Positions 1 to 5,156 of a stretch of DNA of 35,793 nt are shown in pieces. The notes beneath the pieces were generated by a model that was not told where the DNA came from, did no database searches, and saw nothing but the letters and a program-made list of their open reading frames with translations. The stretch is from a virus: positions 1 to 35,793 of the IMG/VR virus record IMGVR_UViG_3300013132_001801; one strand, 5' to 3'. Each line of letters starts with the position of its first letter. The stretch's first letter is position 1. The translations under genes and the position numbers were made by a program.

Positions 1-27
1 AAGCAATACTACAATAGTGTTTAGCAT
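1..27 (-). CDS. Start of a gene cut by the left window edge
   Basis: An ATG at 25-27 is preceded on the minus strand by a GAGG ribosome site 8 bases upstream. The nine visible residues (MLNTIVVLL) are hydrophobic, so a signal peptide or membrane segment is possible. A small hairpin (TTGACC/GGTCAA, 43-58) lies in its leader. Function cannot be judged from nine residues. Confidence 0.4.
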
Positions 28-77
28 GTGATTACCTCATGATTGACCTTGATTGGTCAACTATATTTAGAAATTAG

Positions 78-148
78 AGCGGGATGCGGGAATCGAACCC
101 GCGCTTCTACCATGGCAAGGTAGTTCGCTACCACTACAACAAACCCGC
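78..148 (-). tRNA. tRNA-Gly (GCC)
   Basis: Cloverleaf read by eye. The acceptor GCGGGTT pairs with ATCCCGC except for one T-T mismatch. The anticodon stem CTACC/GGTAG encloses loop TTGCCAT, giving anticodon GCC, and the T arm GCGGG/CCCGC holds TTCGATT. No CCA is encoded. It is the last tRNA of the minus-strand array. Confidence 0.88.
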
Positions 149-366
149 GAATTGGGGGAGGTGGGACTAGGGTACACCCACAAGTCATGCTCAAGATACC
201 ATCTGCAACACGACCGCCTAGATTCTCTTGGTCGGAGACGATACATCTCTAACTCTCGTTAGTCATGCACGGGCACCATACCATCTAGCCAAGTTAGAGC
301 CTCAAGAGCGGGCTCCACTTCCTTGCACTCCTACTTGCATCCGTCGATGCAAGCATTCTATTATTT
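149..366 (-). ncRNA. Structured spacer A between tRNA-Met and tRNA-Gly
   Basis: No convincing ORF. It is dense in short perfect inverted repeats: an 8-bp stem with a GACG loop (334-353), CTCTAAC/GTTAGAG (247-253 with 294-300), CGACC/GGTCG (211-215 with 230-234) and GTGGG/CCCAC near 160-180. The two ends are also partly complementary. A motif like AGATGGTAT...CATGACT occurs twice. This suggests a folded RNA carried in the tRNA precursor; no known RNA family is recognised. Confidence 0.4.
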
Positions 367-441
367 TGGTGCCTGTGGGTGGAATCAAACCACCTACCAT
401 GCGCTTATGAGACGCAGGTTCTATCAATGAACTACACAGGC
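367..441 (-). tRNA. tRNA-Met (CAT)
   Basis: Perfect acceptor GCCTGTG/CACAGGC, encoded CCA, anticodon stem TGCGT/GCGCA with loop CTCATAA (anticodon CAT), and T arm GGTGG/CCACC. There are three CAT-anticodon tRNAs in the window. Whether this one is elongator Met or a lysidine-modified Ile decoder cannot be decided by eye. Confidence 0.9.
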
Positions 442-447
442 TTCTAT

Positions 448-523
448 TGGTGCCGCCACCCTGTTCCGACCAGGGTTCTTTGGATTTTCAGTCCAACGTG
501 AGAACCATCTTCACCATAGCGGC
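448..523 (-). tRNA. tRNA-Phe (GAA)
   Basis: Acceptor GCCGCTA pairs with TGGCGGC (one GU), discriminator A and CCA encoded. Anticodon stem TTGGA/TCCAA with loop CTGAAAA gives GAA. The T stem CCCTG/CAGGG is perfect, but its loop is the unusual GTCGGAA rather than TTCGANT. Confidence 0.9.
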
Positions 524-532
524 TTTTATTCT

Positions 533-676
533 TTAATCTCTCAACAATCTTGGAACAGATTCCGTTAACTGTTGCTTATTGTATTCTTGTAGTTTAGCAA
601 CATATTGCTCATTTAAGCCGTGCCAACCGATACACTTACCAGTCGGGCTACGACCACATCCATAATCTTTAGACAT
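533..676 (-). CDS. Conserved-type small phage protein, 47 aa
   Basis: The ORF begins at an ATG (674-676) with a strong AAGGA ribosome site 7 bases upstream and ends 9 bases before tRNA-Phe. The protein starts MSKDYGCGRSPTGKCIGWHG, with a Cys/Gly-rich head followed by a short charged helical tail. I recall similar short proteins in T4-like phages of marine and environmental bacteria, but no function is known to me. It lies inside the tRNA array between tRNA-Ser and tRNA-Phe. Confidence 0.7.
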   Translation of the reverse strand: MSKDYGCGRSPTGKCIGWHGLNEQYVAKLQEYNKQQLTESVPRLLRD

Positions 677-700
677 TATTATTTCCTTTTACTCAAATGA

Positions 701-789
701 TGGCGGAGGGCTGGCAGAATCGAACTCCATACCAATCAAGGTACCAACCGTTTTCAAGACGGTGCTGCTCCCAGAGCAGTTAACCCTCC
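701..789 (-). tRNA. tRNA-Ser (TGA)
   Basis: Acceptor GGAGGGT/GCCCTCC, discriminator G, CCA encoded. Anticodon stem ACCGT/ACGGT with loop CTTGAAA gives TGA. It has the long variable arm expected of tRNA-Ser. The T stem is weak, with two mismatches. Confidence 0.85.
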
Positions 790-897
790 AAATTTCGCGC
801 CGATTTATTTCTGTCGGAACGGCCTCGACAATCATGTTTATGAGAGTTCCCAGTCAGGTACAGGTCACTCACAACCCTCTAGCCTCTTTGTGTATAT

Positions 898-926
898 ATC
901 ATATACTATTCAAGGCAATCTGTCAA
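898..926 (-). promoter_or_regulatory. Sigma70-type promoter upstream of the last tRNAs
   Basis: On the minus strand TTGACA (921-926) is followed after 17 bases by TATGAT (898-903), close to the host vegetative consensus. It abuts the stop codon of the RlpA-like gene and reads toward tRNA-Ser, the 47-aa gene, tRNA-Phe, tRNA-Met and tRNA-Gly. The rest of 790-926 holds a small CCGA/TCGG hairpin and nothing else I recognise. Confidence 0.7.
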
Positions 927-1286
927 CTACTTTTTCTTTCCAAGAATCTGTACGTGAACAGTGCAAACTCCACCGCAGCCAATCTTTCTTGCTGCTGCTC
1001 TTGATAGGTCTAAATGTCTGCCCTTGATAAACGGGCCCCTATCATTTATAACTACGATAACTGATCTACCTTTGTATGTAACCTTCAGCCTAGTGCCAAA
1101 AGGAAGTGTCTTGTGTGCTGCTGTTAAAGCATTAGGATTGAATTTTTGCCCGCTTGCAGTGATCTTACTCTTACTACATTCACCTGGCTTAGCACAATCA
1201 TACCACGAAGCAACCATCTTTATTGATGCGCTTGCGGGTGCAGCCAATAAAAAAGCGGCTGCGATAAGTGTAAATAAAGTTTTCAT
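927..1286 (-). CDS. RlpA-like double-psi beta-barrel protein
   Basis: 119 aa. Residues 1-20 form a signal peptide (positive start, hydrophobic core, Ala-x-Ala site), so export is likely. The mature part is a double-psi beta-barrel of the RlpA family. It has the ASWYD opening, TASG, an AAHKTLPFG stretch and NDRGPF followed by GRHLDLS. The His and Asp in these stretches match the catalytic pair of RlpA lytic transglycosylases, which cut naked peptidoglycan glycan strands. Four Cys (two near the start, two near the end) could form disulfides. The SPOR domain of bacterial RlpA is absent. The start is fixed by AAGGAAAA upstream. A longer in-frame reading reaches back into the neighbouring tRNA-like gene and is rejected. 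A role in host wall remodelling or release is inferred. Confidence 0.85.
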   Translation of the reverse strand: MKTLFTLIAAAFLLAAPASASIKMVASWYDCAKPGECSKSKITASGQKFNPNALTAAHKTLPFGTRLKVTYKGRSVIVVINDRGPFIKGRHLDLSRAAARKIGCGGVCTVHVQILGKKK

Positions 1287-1301
1287 TTTAGTTTTCCTTA
1301 G

Positions 1302-1395
1302 TGGAGCATCTGACAGGATTCGAACCTGCATTAAGTGTTTCCACCCATCTCCAGTTACCTTAGTCACCGTTCGTAGCGGTGCGGGGTACAGATGC
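1302..1395 (-). tRNA. Atypical tRNA, possibly Arg (ACG), with displaced arms
   Basis: The acceptor GCATCTG/CAGATGC is perfect, CCA is encoded and the T arm GCAGG-TTCGAAT-CCTGT is normal. The only good anticodon hairpin is CACCG/CGGTG with loop CTACGAA (anticodon ACG). That hairpin starts only 7 bases after the acceptor, leaving no D arm. A D-loop-like stretch (AAGGTAACTGG) and a GGGTG-GAAA-CACTT hairpin come after it. At 94 nt it is longer than usual. It may be a rearranged or non-functional tRNA. Confidence 0.6.
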
Positions 1396-1401
1396 ATTGT
1401 T

Positions 1402-1476
1402 TGGAGGGGTAAGTAGGAATCGAACCTACTCATAATGGTTTTGCAGACCACGGCGTTCCCATTTCGCCATTACCCC
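1402..1476 (-). tRNA. tRNA-Cys (GCA)
   Basis: Acceptor GGGGTAA/TTACCCC, discriminator T, CCA encoded. Anticodon stem GTGGT/ACCAT with loop CTGCAAA gives GCA, and the T arm is GTAGG/CCTAC. Its first seven bases are also the end of the upstream homing endonuclease ORF, whose TAA stop lies in the acceptor strand. Confidence 0.92.
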
Positions 1477-1958
1477 TTTTTACTCCATCTGGCTCTTGCT
1501 GCTTTTTGTGCTGCAAGTTTTCTTTCTTCTGGAGTTCTTGAAGCATTTAGTTTGTGAAATGATGATGCTTTGCTCATTGTTTCTGAAAATTGTTGAGCAT
1601 ATTCCGCATTGGCTTTTAACCTTTCTCTCAAAACTAAATGCTGATTTGATGAATGATTCAAACCGTTTTTGTTTACATAATACCAGTTTGCTTCACCGCC
1701 AGGTTTACAGTTATATGTGTTTCCTGATTCTACAAACTCTTCTGTAACCAGTTCTTTTTCTTTCAAAAACATATCATCTTCATTTTCAAAGACGAAGAGT
1801 ATTTCTCTGATGAAAGAGTTTTTTCCATATTTTTCAATGGCTCTTTGTATTAGTTTACCAGAACCTAAATAATCATCATTGAGATTTTTAGTTTTATGAA
1901 CGCCGATGTAAACTTTACCGTTTACTTTACAGGTGGTTTTATATACTGTATAGAACAT
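1470..1958 (-). CDS. GIY-YIG homing endonuclease 1
   Basis: 162 aa, Seg-type. The GIY-YIG nuclease domain fills residues 1-90: TVY then NGKVYIG, the DDYLGSGK loop, an AIEKYG...F helix and a KEKELV stretch with the expected catalytic Glu. The rest is a basic tail (ASRTPEERKLAAQKAARARW) suited to DNA binding. Such free-standing enzymes cut related phage genomes and spread their own gene. The gene sits between tRNA-Gln and tRNA-Cys, and its stop codon lies in the tRNA-Cys acceptor. Its GAGGAG ribosome site is in a hairpin loop (1957-1981) whose 5' arm overlaps a TATAAATA late promoter. A tRNA 5' half lies just upstream. Confidence 0.93.
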   Translation of the reverse strand: MFYTVYKTTCKVNGKVYIGVHKTKNLNDDYLGSGKLIQRAIEKYGKNSFIREILFVFENEDDMFLKEKELVTEEFVESGNTYNCKPGGEANWYYVNKNGLNHSSNQHLVLRERLKANAEYAQQFSETMSKASSFHKLNASRTPEERKLAAQKAARARWSKKG

Positions 1959-1986
1959 AGTGATAATCTCCTCATCACTATTTATA
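1957..1986 (-). promoter_or_regulatory. Late promoter TATAAATA overlapping a translation-control hairpin
   Basis: The exact T4-type late promoter box TATAAATA is at 1979-1986 on the minus strand. A perfect 8-bp stem (1974-1981 with 1957-1964) puts the GAGGAG ribosome site (1968-1973) in its loop and part of the ATG in its stem. A transcript started from the late box would begin near 1973 and lack the 5' arm. Read-through early RNA would keep it. T4 I-TevI is controlled this way; the same control is inferred here. Confidence 0.7.
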
Positions 1987-1990
1987 AAAA

Positions 1991-2028
1991 CACGCAGTCC
2001 CGTGCATTACCGTTTTGCTATGTCTCCA
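1991..2028 (-). pseudogene. 5' half of a tRNA gene, cut in the anticodon region
   Basis: Read on the minus strand, the sequence resembles a tRNA 5' half: TGGAGAC acceptor strand, D-arm-like AGCAAAACGGTAATGC, then CGGGA and a partial anticodon loop. It then breaks off at the late promoter of endonuclease 1. The opening resembles tRNA-Gln. No matching anticodon 3' strand, T arm or acceptor 3' strand follows. It probably remains from the insertion of the endonuclease gene into a tRNA. Confidence 0.5.
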
Positions 2029-2032
2029 TAAT

Positions 2033-2106
2033 TGGCTGCTCATCATGGATTCGAACCACAATATCCTGAGTCAGAGTCAGGTGTCCTACCGTTAGACGAA
2101 TGAGCA
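2033..2106 (-). tRNA. tRNA-Gln (CTG)
   Basis: Perfect acceptor TGCTCAT/ATGAGCA, discriminator G, CCA encoded. Anticodon stem CCTGA/TCAGG with loop CTCTGAC gives CTG. The T loop is TTCGAAT. Confidence 0.92.
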
Positions 2107-2112
2107 ACGAAT

Positions 2113-2170
2113 TGGTGGACAGGGTGGGAATCGAACCCACATCACGCGCGATAACCCTTCGTGCCTGCCC
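2113..2170 (-). tRNA. Miniature tRNA-like gene, 58 nt
   Basis: A good acceptor (GGGCAGG/CCTGTCC, one GU), discriminator A, encoded CCA and a perfect T arm (GTGGG-TTCGATT-CCCAC) enclose only 23 bases where a tRNA has about 41. These bases can form one CACG/CGTG hairpin, so a D arm, an anticodon arm or both are missing. Conservation of the acceptor/T-arm half suggests either recent deletion or selection for a CCA-tailed minihelix. Confidence 0.55.
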
Positions 2171-2175
2171 ATAAT

Positions 2176-2249
2176 TGGTACCCCATACCAGAATCAAACT
2201 GGCGTTCTCACCTTGAGAGGGTGGCGTCCTATCACTAGACGAATGGGGC
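2176..2249 (-). tRNA. tRNA-Glu (CTC)
   Basis: Acceptor GCCCCAT/ATGGGGT, discriminator A, CCA encoded, and the D region TTCGTCTAG typical of tRNA-Glu. Anticodon stem CACC/GGTG with loop CTCTCAA gives CTC. The T loop is TTTGATT. Confidence 0.88.
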
Positions 2250-2255
2250 ATAAAT

Positions 2256-2338
2256 TGGCCAAGGTGAGGGAAGTCGAACCCTCCAGCAAGTCCAGTGTTA
2301 CCAGCACCTTATCTCACCACTCTAATGAGTCTACAGCC
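2256..2338 (-). tRNA. tRNA-like gene, possibly degenerate Thr (GGT)
   Basis: A D arm (CTCA/TGAG around TTAGAGTGG), an anticodon-like hairpin GTG-CTGGTAA-CAC (anticodon GGT), a T arm GAGGG/CCCTC and an encoded CCA are all present. The 3' acceptor strand CACCTTG has no partner at the expected 5' position, so the acceptor stem does not close. It is likely a damaged or chimeric tRNA gene. The 5' boundary is approximate. The next 60 bases, up to 2399, show no feature. Confidence 0.45.
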
Positions 2339-2399
2339 ACATTTCCTCAGAGTCTGGTAAACTCTTTTGTACTCTGTTCTGTGCCGAGGAACTTTGAAT

Positions 2400-2474
2400 T
2401 GGTCCCGAATGGTGGAATCGAACCACCGTATCCTGCTCCACAAACAGGCGTTCTAGCCATTGAACTAAGACGGG
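2400..2474 (-). tRNA. tRNA-His (GTG)
   Basis: Anticodon stem CCTGT/GCAGG with loop TTGTGGA gives GTG. T arm GGTGG/CCACC, discriminator A, CCA encoded. The acceptor CCCGTCT/ATTCGGG has two mismatches near its base. The base at -1 in the gene is A, so the essential G would have to be added or the precursor processed differently. Confidence 0.85.
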
Positions 2475-2480
2475 TTGATT

Positions 2481-2556
2481 TGGTTGCGGAGCCTTGGAAT
2501 CGAACCAAGTATCTTATGCTTATGAGGCATACGACTTACCATTTGTCCTGCCCGCA
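2481..2556 (-). tRNA. tRNA-Met (CAT), overlapped by an endonuclease ORF
   Basis: Acceptor TGCGGGC pairs with the 3' strand (CTCCGCA, one mismatch and an extra G next to the T stem), and CCA is encoded. Anticodon stem TATGC/GCATA with loop CTCATAA gives CAT. T arm CTTGG/CCAAG. The upstream GIY-YIG ORF reads through its 5' half and stops at the TAA in the anticodon loop. Confidence 0.85.
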
Positions 2557-3167
2557 ATGAATCTTCCTTTAGTATATCCTAACTCAATCCAAAAGTCAAG
2601 TTCTTCTTTTTTGATCTTTTTATTTTCAGAACCGTTTGTTATCCAACAAGTGCCATATTGAGAGTTTAATATACCTTTAGATTTCTGTTTCATTATCTTA
2701 GAATGATTTTGTTTCCACTTTTTTGTATGTGTTTTACCTGTAAAAGTATCATAACGAATTTTTTTCTGACTATGTGTTTTTTTCATAGTATCAGATGAGT
2801 GTTGAGTTGCTTTTGATATTGAAATTTTGTTTCTGGTTTTATTGAGATTATTGATCCGAGTTGTTCTCATATATTCAGATAACTCTTTATTCACATAACC
2901 CCAACCACCTTTACCGCCTTCACAGAGATTATAGTTCGTTTCATCGTCAGGGACTACAAGAATATTTTCTAACAGGTTCATATGATCTTCATCTTTGCAG
3001 ATGTGAAGAATCTCTTTATGAAAGTTGTCGATACCATATTTTTCTATGGCACGTTTTAACAACTTACCGGAACCAAGATAGCCATCATTCAAGTTTTTTG
3101 TTTTATGTTTACCAATATAGAACTTACCGTTTATAAGATTTGTTGTTTTGTAGATGGTATAAAACAT
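2520..3167 (-). CDS. GIY-YIG homing endonuclease 2
   Basis: 215 aa. The N-terminal GIY-YIG domain (TIY, NGKFYIGKH, GYLGSGK, AIEKYG, and an Asp/Glu-rich strand) ends near residue 95. A long lysine-rich linker with short repeated basic segments follows, and the tail resembles the TGSENKKIKKEE...GYTKGR module of phage endonucleases. The last 12 codons lie inside the tRNA-Met gene, and the stop codon is in its anticodon loop. The tRNA sequence therefore forms the C-terminus. Its leader holds a 15-bp hairpin (3171-3223) covering the likely GAGG ribosome site. It separates tRNA-Glu(TTC) from tRNA-Met. Confidence 0.92.
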   Translation of the reverse strand: MFYTIYKTTNLINGKFYIGKHKTKNLNDGYLGSGKLLKRAIEKYGIDNFHKEILHICKDEDHMNLLENILVVPDDETNYNLCEGGKGGWGYVNKELSEYMRTTRINNLNKTRNKISISKATQHSSDTMKKTHSQKKIRYDTFTGKTHTKKWKQNHSKIMKQKSKGILNSQYGTCWITNGSENKKIKKEELDFWIELGYTKGRFIAGRTNGKSYAS

Positions 3168-3170
3168 CAG

Positions 3171-3223
3171 GAAGCCTCAGGATACAATAGGGTTTACGTA
3201 CTATATAGTATCCTGAGGACTTC
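3171..3223 (-). promoter_or_regulatory. Long hairpin over the ribosome site of endonuclease 2
   Basis: The arms 3171-3185 and 3208-3223 pair over 15 bases with one bulge. The 3' arm contains the GAGG that would serve the ATG at 3165-3167. The loop contains ACTATATAGT, an AT-rich palindrome that could be a promoter -10 region but is not the exact TATAAATA box. Translation should be blocked on long transcripts and allowed on any that start inside the loop. Confidence 0.5.
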
Positions 3224-3227
3224 AATG

Positions 3228-3299
3228 TAGCGCATAAGGGAATTGAACCCTTCTCTCCGGATTGAAAGCCCAGCATTCTAACCACTAAACTAATGCGCC
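3228..3299 (-). tRNA. tRNA-Glu (TTC)
   Basis: Acceptor GGCGCAT/ATGCGCT, anticodon stem CTGGG/TCCGG with loop CTTTCAA (anticodon TTC), T arm AAGGG/CCCTT with loop TTCAATT. No CCA is encoded. It is the second Glu tRNA, complementing the CTC species. Confidence 0.87.
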
Positions 3300-3309
3300 A
3301 TTGAATTGA

Positions 3310-3368
3310 AGTACCATTGCGGAATCGAACCGCTTTCCCTTACGCTTGGCGGGATGACCACATGGTAC
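3310..3368 (-). tRNA. Miniature tRNA-like gene, 59 nt
   Basis: A perfect acceptor GTACCAT/ATGGTAC and a T arm (GCGG-TTCGATT-CCGC) enclose only 27 bases, which can fold into one TCCC/GGGA hairpin. No CCA is encoded. It is the second gene in the window with an intact acceptor/T-arm half but no room for separate D and anticodon arms. Confidence 0.5.
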
Positions 3369-3373
3369 ATAAT

Positions 3374-3456
3374 TGGAGGACTGGGTGGGACTCGAACCCA
3401 CGGTGTTGTATAGCAGATTAAAAGTCTGCGCCGTTCGCCACTACGGTAACCAGTCC
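3374..3456 (-). tRNA. tRNA-Lys (TTT) with a long variable region
   Basis: Perfect acceptor GGACTGG/CCAGTCC, discriminator T, CCA encoded. Anticodon stem GCAGA/TCTGC with loop CTTTTAA gives TTT. T arm GTGGG/CCCAC. The variable region is 11 bases instead of the usual 5 for Lys, so the assignment rests on the anticodon alone. Confidence 0.82.
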
Positions 3457-3515
3457 GTCTTCTGTAGTGCGGCTACTTCTATAGACTATAAGCTATTACA
3501 ACATCACCAAACTCA

Positions 3516-3706
3516 TTTCGCCTGTAGTAGAAACAAAAGGTAGGACTTCGAAACCTACATCTGATCACCTTACACCTGTTTGGACGTCACCAATACAAAT
3601 GGTACTTAGCCTTGGGGGACTCGAACCCCGCCTCGGTTCACAGTTTTACCTTTAAACTACTTTCATCCTGTCGCAGGTGGCCACCCACTATCTACTACAG
3701 GCGAAA
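3516..3706 (-). ncRNA. Structured spacer C: 15-bp inverted repeat around tRNA-like segments
   Basis: A perfect 15-bp inverted repeat (3516-3530 with 3692-3706) starts 5 bases after tRNA-Gln. Inside, on the minus strand, are a GGTGGCCACC palindrome followed by TGCGACA, a D-arm-like hairpin AGTTT-AAAGGTA-AAACT, a T-arm-like hairpin GGGG-TTCGAGT-CCCC (near 3613-3629), and a second T-arm-like hairpin (GTAGG/CCTAC) near 3539-3557. No complete cloverleaf closes. The palindrome plus TGCGACA also occurs in element B. It is probably a folded RNA or the remains of two tRNAs held in a long stem. I see nothing in 3457-3515. Confidence 0.5.
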
Positions 3707-3711
3707 AAAGT

Positions 3712-3785
3712 TGGCTGGGAGACTAGGAATCGAACCTAGATCGGCGGTTTCAAAGACCGCTATCCTACCTTTAGATGATCTCCCA
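3712..3785 (-). tRNA. tRNA-Gln (TTG)
   Basis: Perfect acceptor TGGGAGA/TCTCCCA, discriminator G, CCA encoded. Anticodon stem GCGGT/ACCGC with loop CTTTGAA gives TTG. T arm CTAGG/CCTAG. Confidence 0.93.
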
Positions 3786-3789
3786 ATAT

Positions 3790-3863
3790 TGGTTGGCCAG
3801 TAGGGAATCGAACCCTCATCGGACGCCTATCAAGCGCCTGCTTTACCATTAAGCTACAAGCCA
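3790..3863 (-). tRNA. tRNA-Ile (GAT)
   Basis: Acceptor TGGCTTG/CTGGCCA with one mismatch, discriminator A, CCA encoded. Anticodon stem GGCGC/GCGTC with loop TTGATAG gives GAT. Confidence 0.9.
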
Positions 3864-3883
3864 GTGAATTAATAACCCGTTAG

Positions 3884-4138
3884 CTGGTCCCACTGAAGGG
3901 ACGGTCAACCCCAGAAAGTGATAACATCCTCGCGAATGTATGTATCCAGACTTTTAAGCCGCCACGGATCTACGGTCGGTAACTGTGAATGATCCCGCAT
4001 TGTGTTCTCCACACATCGCCAAGTCAAGCGGGTGACCGCCCTTCCAATTCTACGCGAACCCAGCAATCGTTCACATTGCATAGGCGGAAGGCACGGTCTG
4101 TTTAGTCTCTCCATGTGAACGCACTTCAACGAGACCAG
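3884..4138 (-). ncRNA. Structured spacer D (about 255 nt)
   Basis: The ends 3884-3898 and 4124-4138 form a 15-bp stem. Three positions are mismatched as plus-strand RNA but become GU pairs as minus-strand RNA, which points to selection on the minus-strand transcript. Inside are a perfect 9-bp stem (4068-4076 with 4113-4121), a GCGGGTGACCGC palindrome and several short hairpins. The one long ORF here (3905-4192) starts inside tRNA-Tyr without a ribosome site and is rejected. The spacer lies between tRNA-Tyr and tRNA-Ile. Confidence 0.5.
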
Positions 4139-4157
4139 TGAGAAACCGTGGCACATT

Positions 4158-4243
4158 TGGTGGGTGAAGTAGGATTCGAACCTACTAAGCACTAGGCAGG
4201 GGATTTACAGTCCGCCGTGACTCGCCATCGTCACCGTTCACCC
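4158..4243 (-). tRNA. tRNA-Tyr (GTA)
   Basis: Perfect acceptor GGGTGAA/TTCACCC, discriminator A, CCA encoded. Anticodon stem GCGGA/TCCCC (one mismatch) with loop CTGTAAA gives GTA. It has the long variable arm expected of bacterial tRNA-Tyr, and T arm GTAGG/CCTAC. Confidence 0.92.
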
Positions 4244-4598
4244 TTAAACTAATCCAGACTTTTGTGATTAGCTAGACCACTACTCGACTGGCAACTACAT
4301 CGTCCTCTACCCTGATTTCACTTGGCTACTCATTCGCTTTCCAGGTAGCTACTCCTTTACTTGCGAACTTTTACCTCAACAGGGGTCAATCTAGAGGAGA
4401 TAAGTTAACTCTGTATTGACTGACCGATCCTTCTCTATCTCTCTATTAAACAGATCGAAATCTGATAGACAGCGTGAGGTAGCTACTCCTCTGCTTCTAT
4501 TTGAGAGCCATGGCCCTTTCAGGAAAATGTAGGGTCACTACGTCCTACATCGCATGGGATCTTCAGTGACAGACCAGATCGGTCAGTCAATGCAGAAT
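4244..4598 (-). ncRNA. Structured spacer E (about 355 nt)
   Basis: A perfect 15-bp inverted repeat (4415-4429 with 4577-4591), extendable outward with two mismatches, ends directly at the CCA of tRNA-Ala. Inside are a 7-bp hairpin (4527-4533 with 4544-4550) and a 5-bp hairpin with a UUCG tetraloop on the minus strand (4451-4464). A 14-base direct repeat, aggtagctactcct, occurs at 4343-4356 and 4477-4490 and is itself partly palindromic. Next to tRNA-Tyr is a CTAATC/GATTAG hairpin. No convincing ORF exists. Two RNA domains are likely. Confidence 0.45.
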
Positions 4599-4673
4599 TG
4601 GTGGACCCTAAGAGAATCGAACTCTTACCCACGCCGTGCAAAGGCGTTGTGCTCCCATTATCACCAAGGGCCC
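4599..4673 (-). tRNA. tRNA-Ala (TGC)
   Basis: Acceptor GGGCCCT/AGGGTCC (one GU), discriminator A, CCA encoded. Perfect anticodon stem ACGCC/GGCGT with loop TTTGCAC gives TGC. T arm AAGAG/CTCTT. Confidence 0.92.
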
Positions 4674-4718
4674 GTTATTGTTTGTAATCATATTGCACTT
4701 TGTATCTCTTGTCAAGTA

Positions 4719-4843
4719 GAAAGAACGCTCACCTATGGTGCCGCCCGCTTTTGGCGGAGACCGACTATGGTGGTGATACTTAATGCCTGTGTGCGATCAC
4801 AGGAATGTTTTCGCCATATTCGCAGTATGACTACCGTTCTTTC
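4719..4843 (-). ncRNA. Structured spacer F (125 nt)
   Basis: On the minus strand the ends pair over 9 bases (4835-4843 with 4719-4727). Next, 4824-4835 pairs with 4769-4780 over 10 of 12 positions. Inside that, CCTGTG/CACAGG (4786-4791 with 4798-4803) forms a perfect stem, and a CCGC/GCGG hairpin lies 3' of it. This gives a compact branched fold beginning 3 bases after the CCA of tRNA-Trp. No ORF and no known RNA family are recognised. Confidence 0.5.
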
Positions 4844-4846
4844 AAT

Positions 4847-4920
4847 TGGCACACGCTGTAGGAATCGAACCCACATCATCGGAGTTGGAAGCCGAGGCCC
4901 TACCATTGGACGAAACGTGC
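4847..4920 (-). tRNA. tRNA-Trp (CCA), anticodon uncertain
   Basis: Acceptor GCACGTT/AGCGTGT (two GU), discriminator G, CCA encoded, T arm GTGGG/CCTAC. The best anticodon stem TCGGC/TCCGA (one mismatch) leaves loop TTCCAAC, so the anticodon is CCA, and discriminator G agrees with Trp. The sequence around it also resembles tRNA-Gly(TCC), which would need a shifted, poorer stem. Confidence 0.75.
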
Positions 4921-4969
4921 TTGAATCTGTTGAGTGACTACTTTACATAGCCGCCACTCACGGCTCTCC

Positions 4970-5072
4970 TTTGTAGTGGCTTACTGCCATGTTATCCTAG
5001 GTTCATGCATTGCTTTTCGGGTGAACTCCACAACACTTGCAAATGTCACGGCACCTTACTGCCCACTACAAA
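4970..5072 (-). ncRNA. Structured spacer G (103 nt)
   Basis: A perfect 10-bp inverted repeat (4970-4979 with 5063-5072) encloses a GTTCA/TGAAC hairpin. Its upstream end is 1 base from the CCA of tRNA-Pro. Between it and tRNA-Trp is a further AGCCG/CGGCT hairpin (4949-4965). No ORF. The layout matches spacers C, E and F. Confidence 0.4.
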
Positions 5073-5073
5073 A

Positions 5074-5152
5074 TGGTCTGCGAGGGTGGATTCGAACCAC
5101 CGATCCCCTGACTCCAAATCAGGTAGGGACGACCAGACTCCCCTACACGCAG
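5074..5152 (-). tRNA. tRNA-Pro (TGG)
   Basis: Acceptor CTGCGTG/CTCGCAG with one mismatch, discriminator A, CCA encoded. Anticodon stem CCTGA/TCAGG with loop TTTGGAG gives TGG. T arm GGTGG/CCACC. Confidence 0.92.
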
Positions 5153-5156
5153 TTAT

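Noticed and set aside
961-1416. A 151-codon plus-strand ORF
   Set aside because: It is the complementary shadow of the RlpA-like gene and a tRNA-like gene.
3905-4192. A 95-codon minus-strand ORF in spacer D
   Set aside because: It starts inside tRNA-Tyr, has no ribosome site, and covers strong RNA stems; the protein looks like no family.
4554-4937. A 127-codon plus-strand ORF
   Set aside because: It runs antisense through tRNA-Ala, spacer F and tRNA-Trp and has no ribosome site.
3516-5072. Spacers as a family of miniature transposons with terminal inverted repeats
   Set aside because: Each pair of ends has a different sequence, sizes vary, and no target duplications were seen; one pair favours RNA pairing on one strand.
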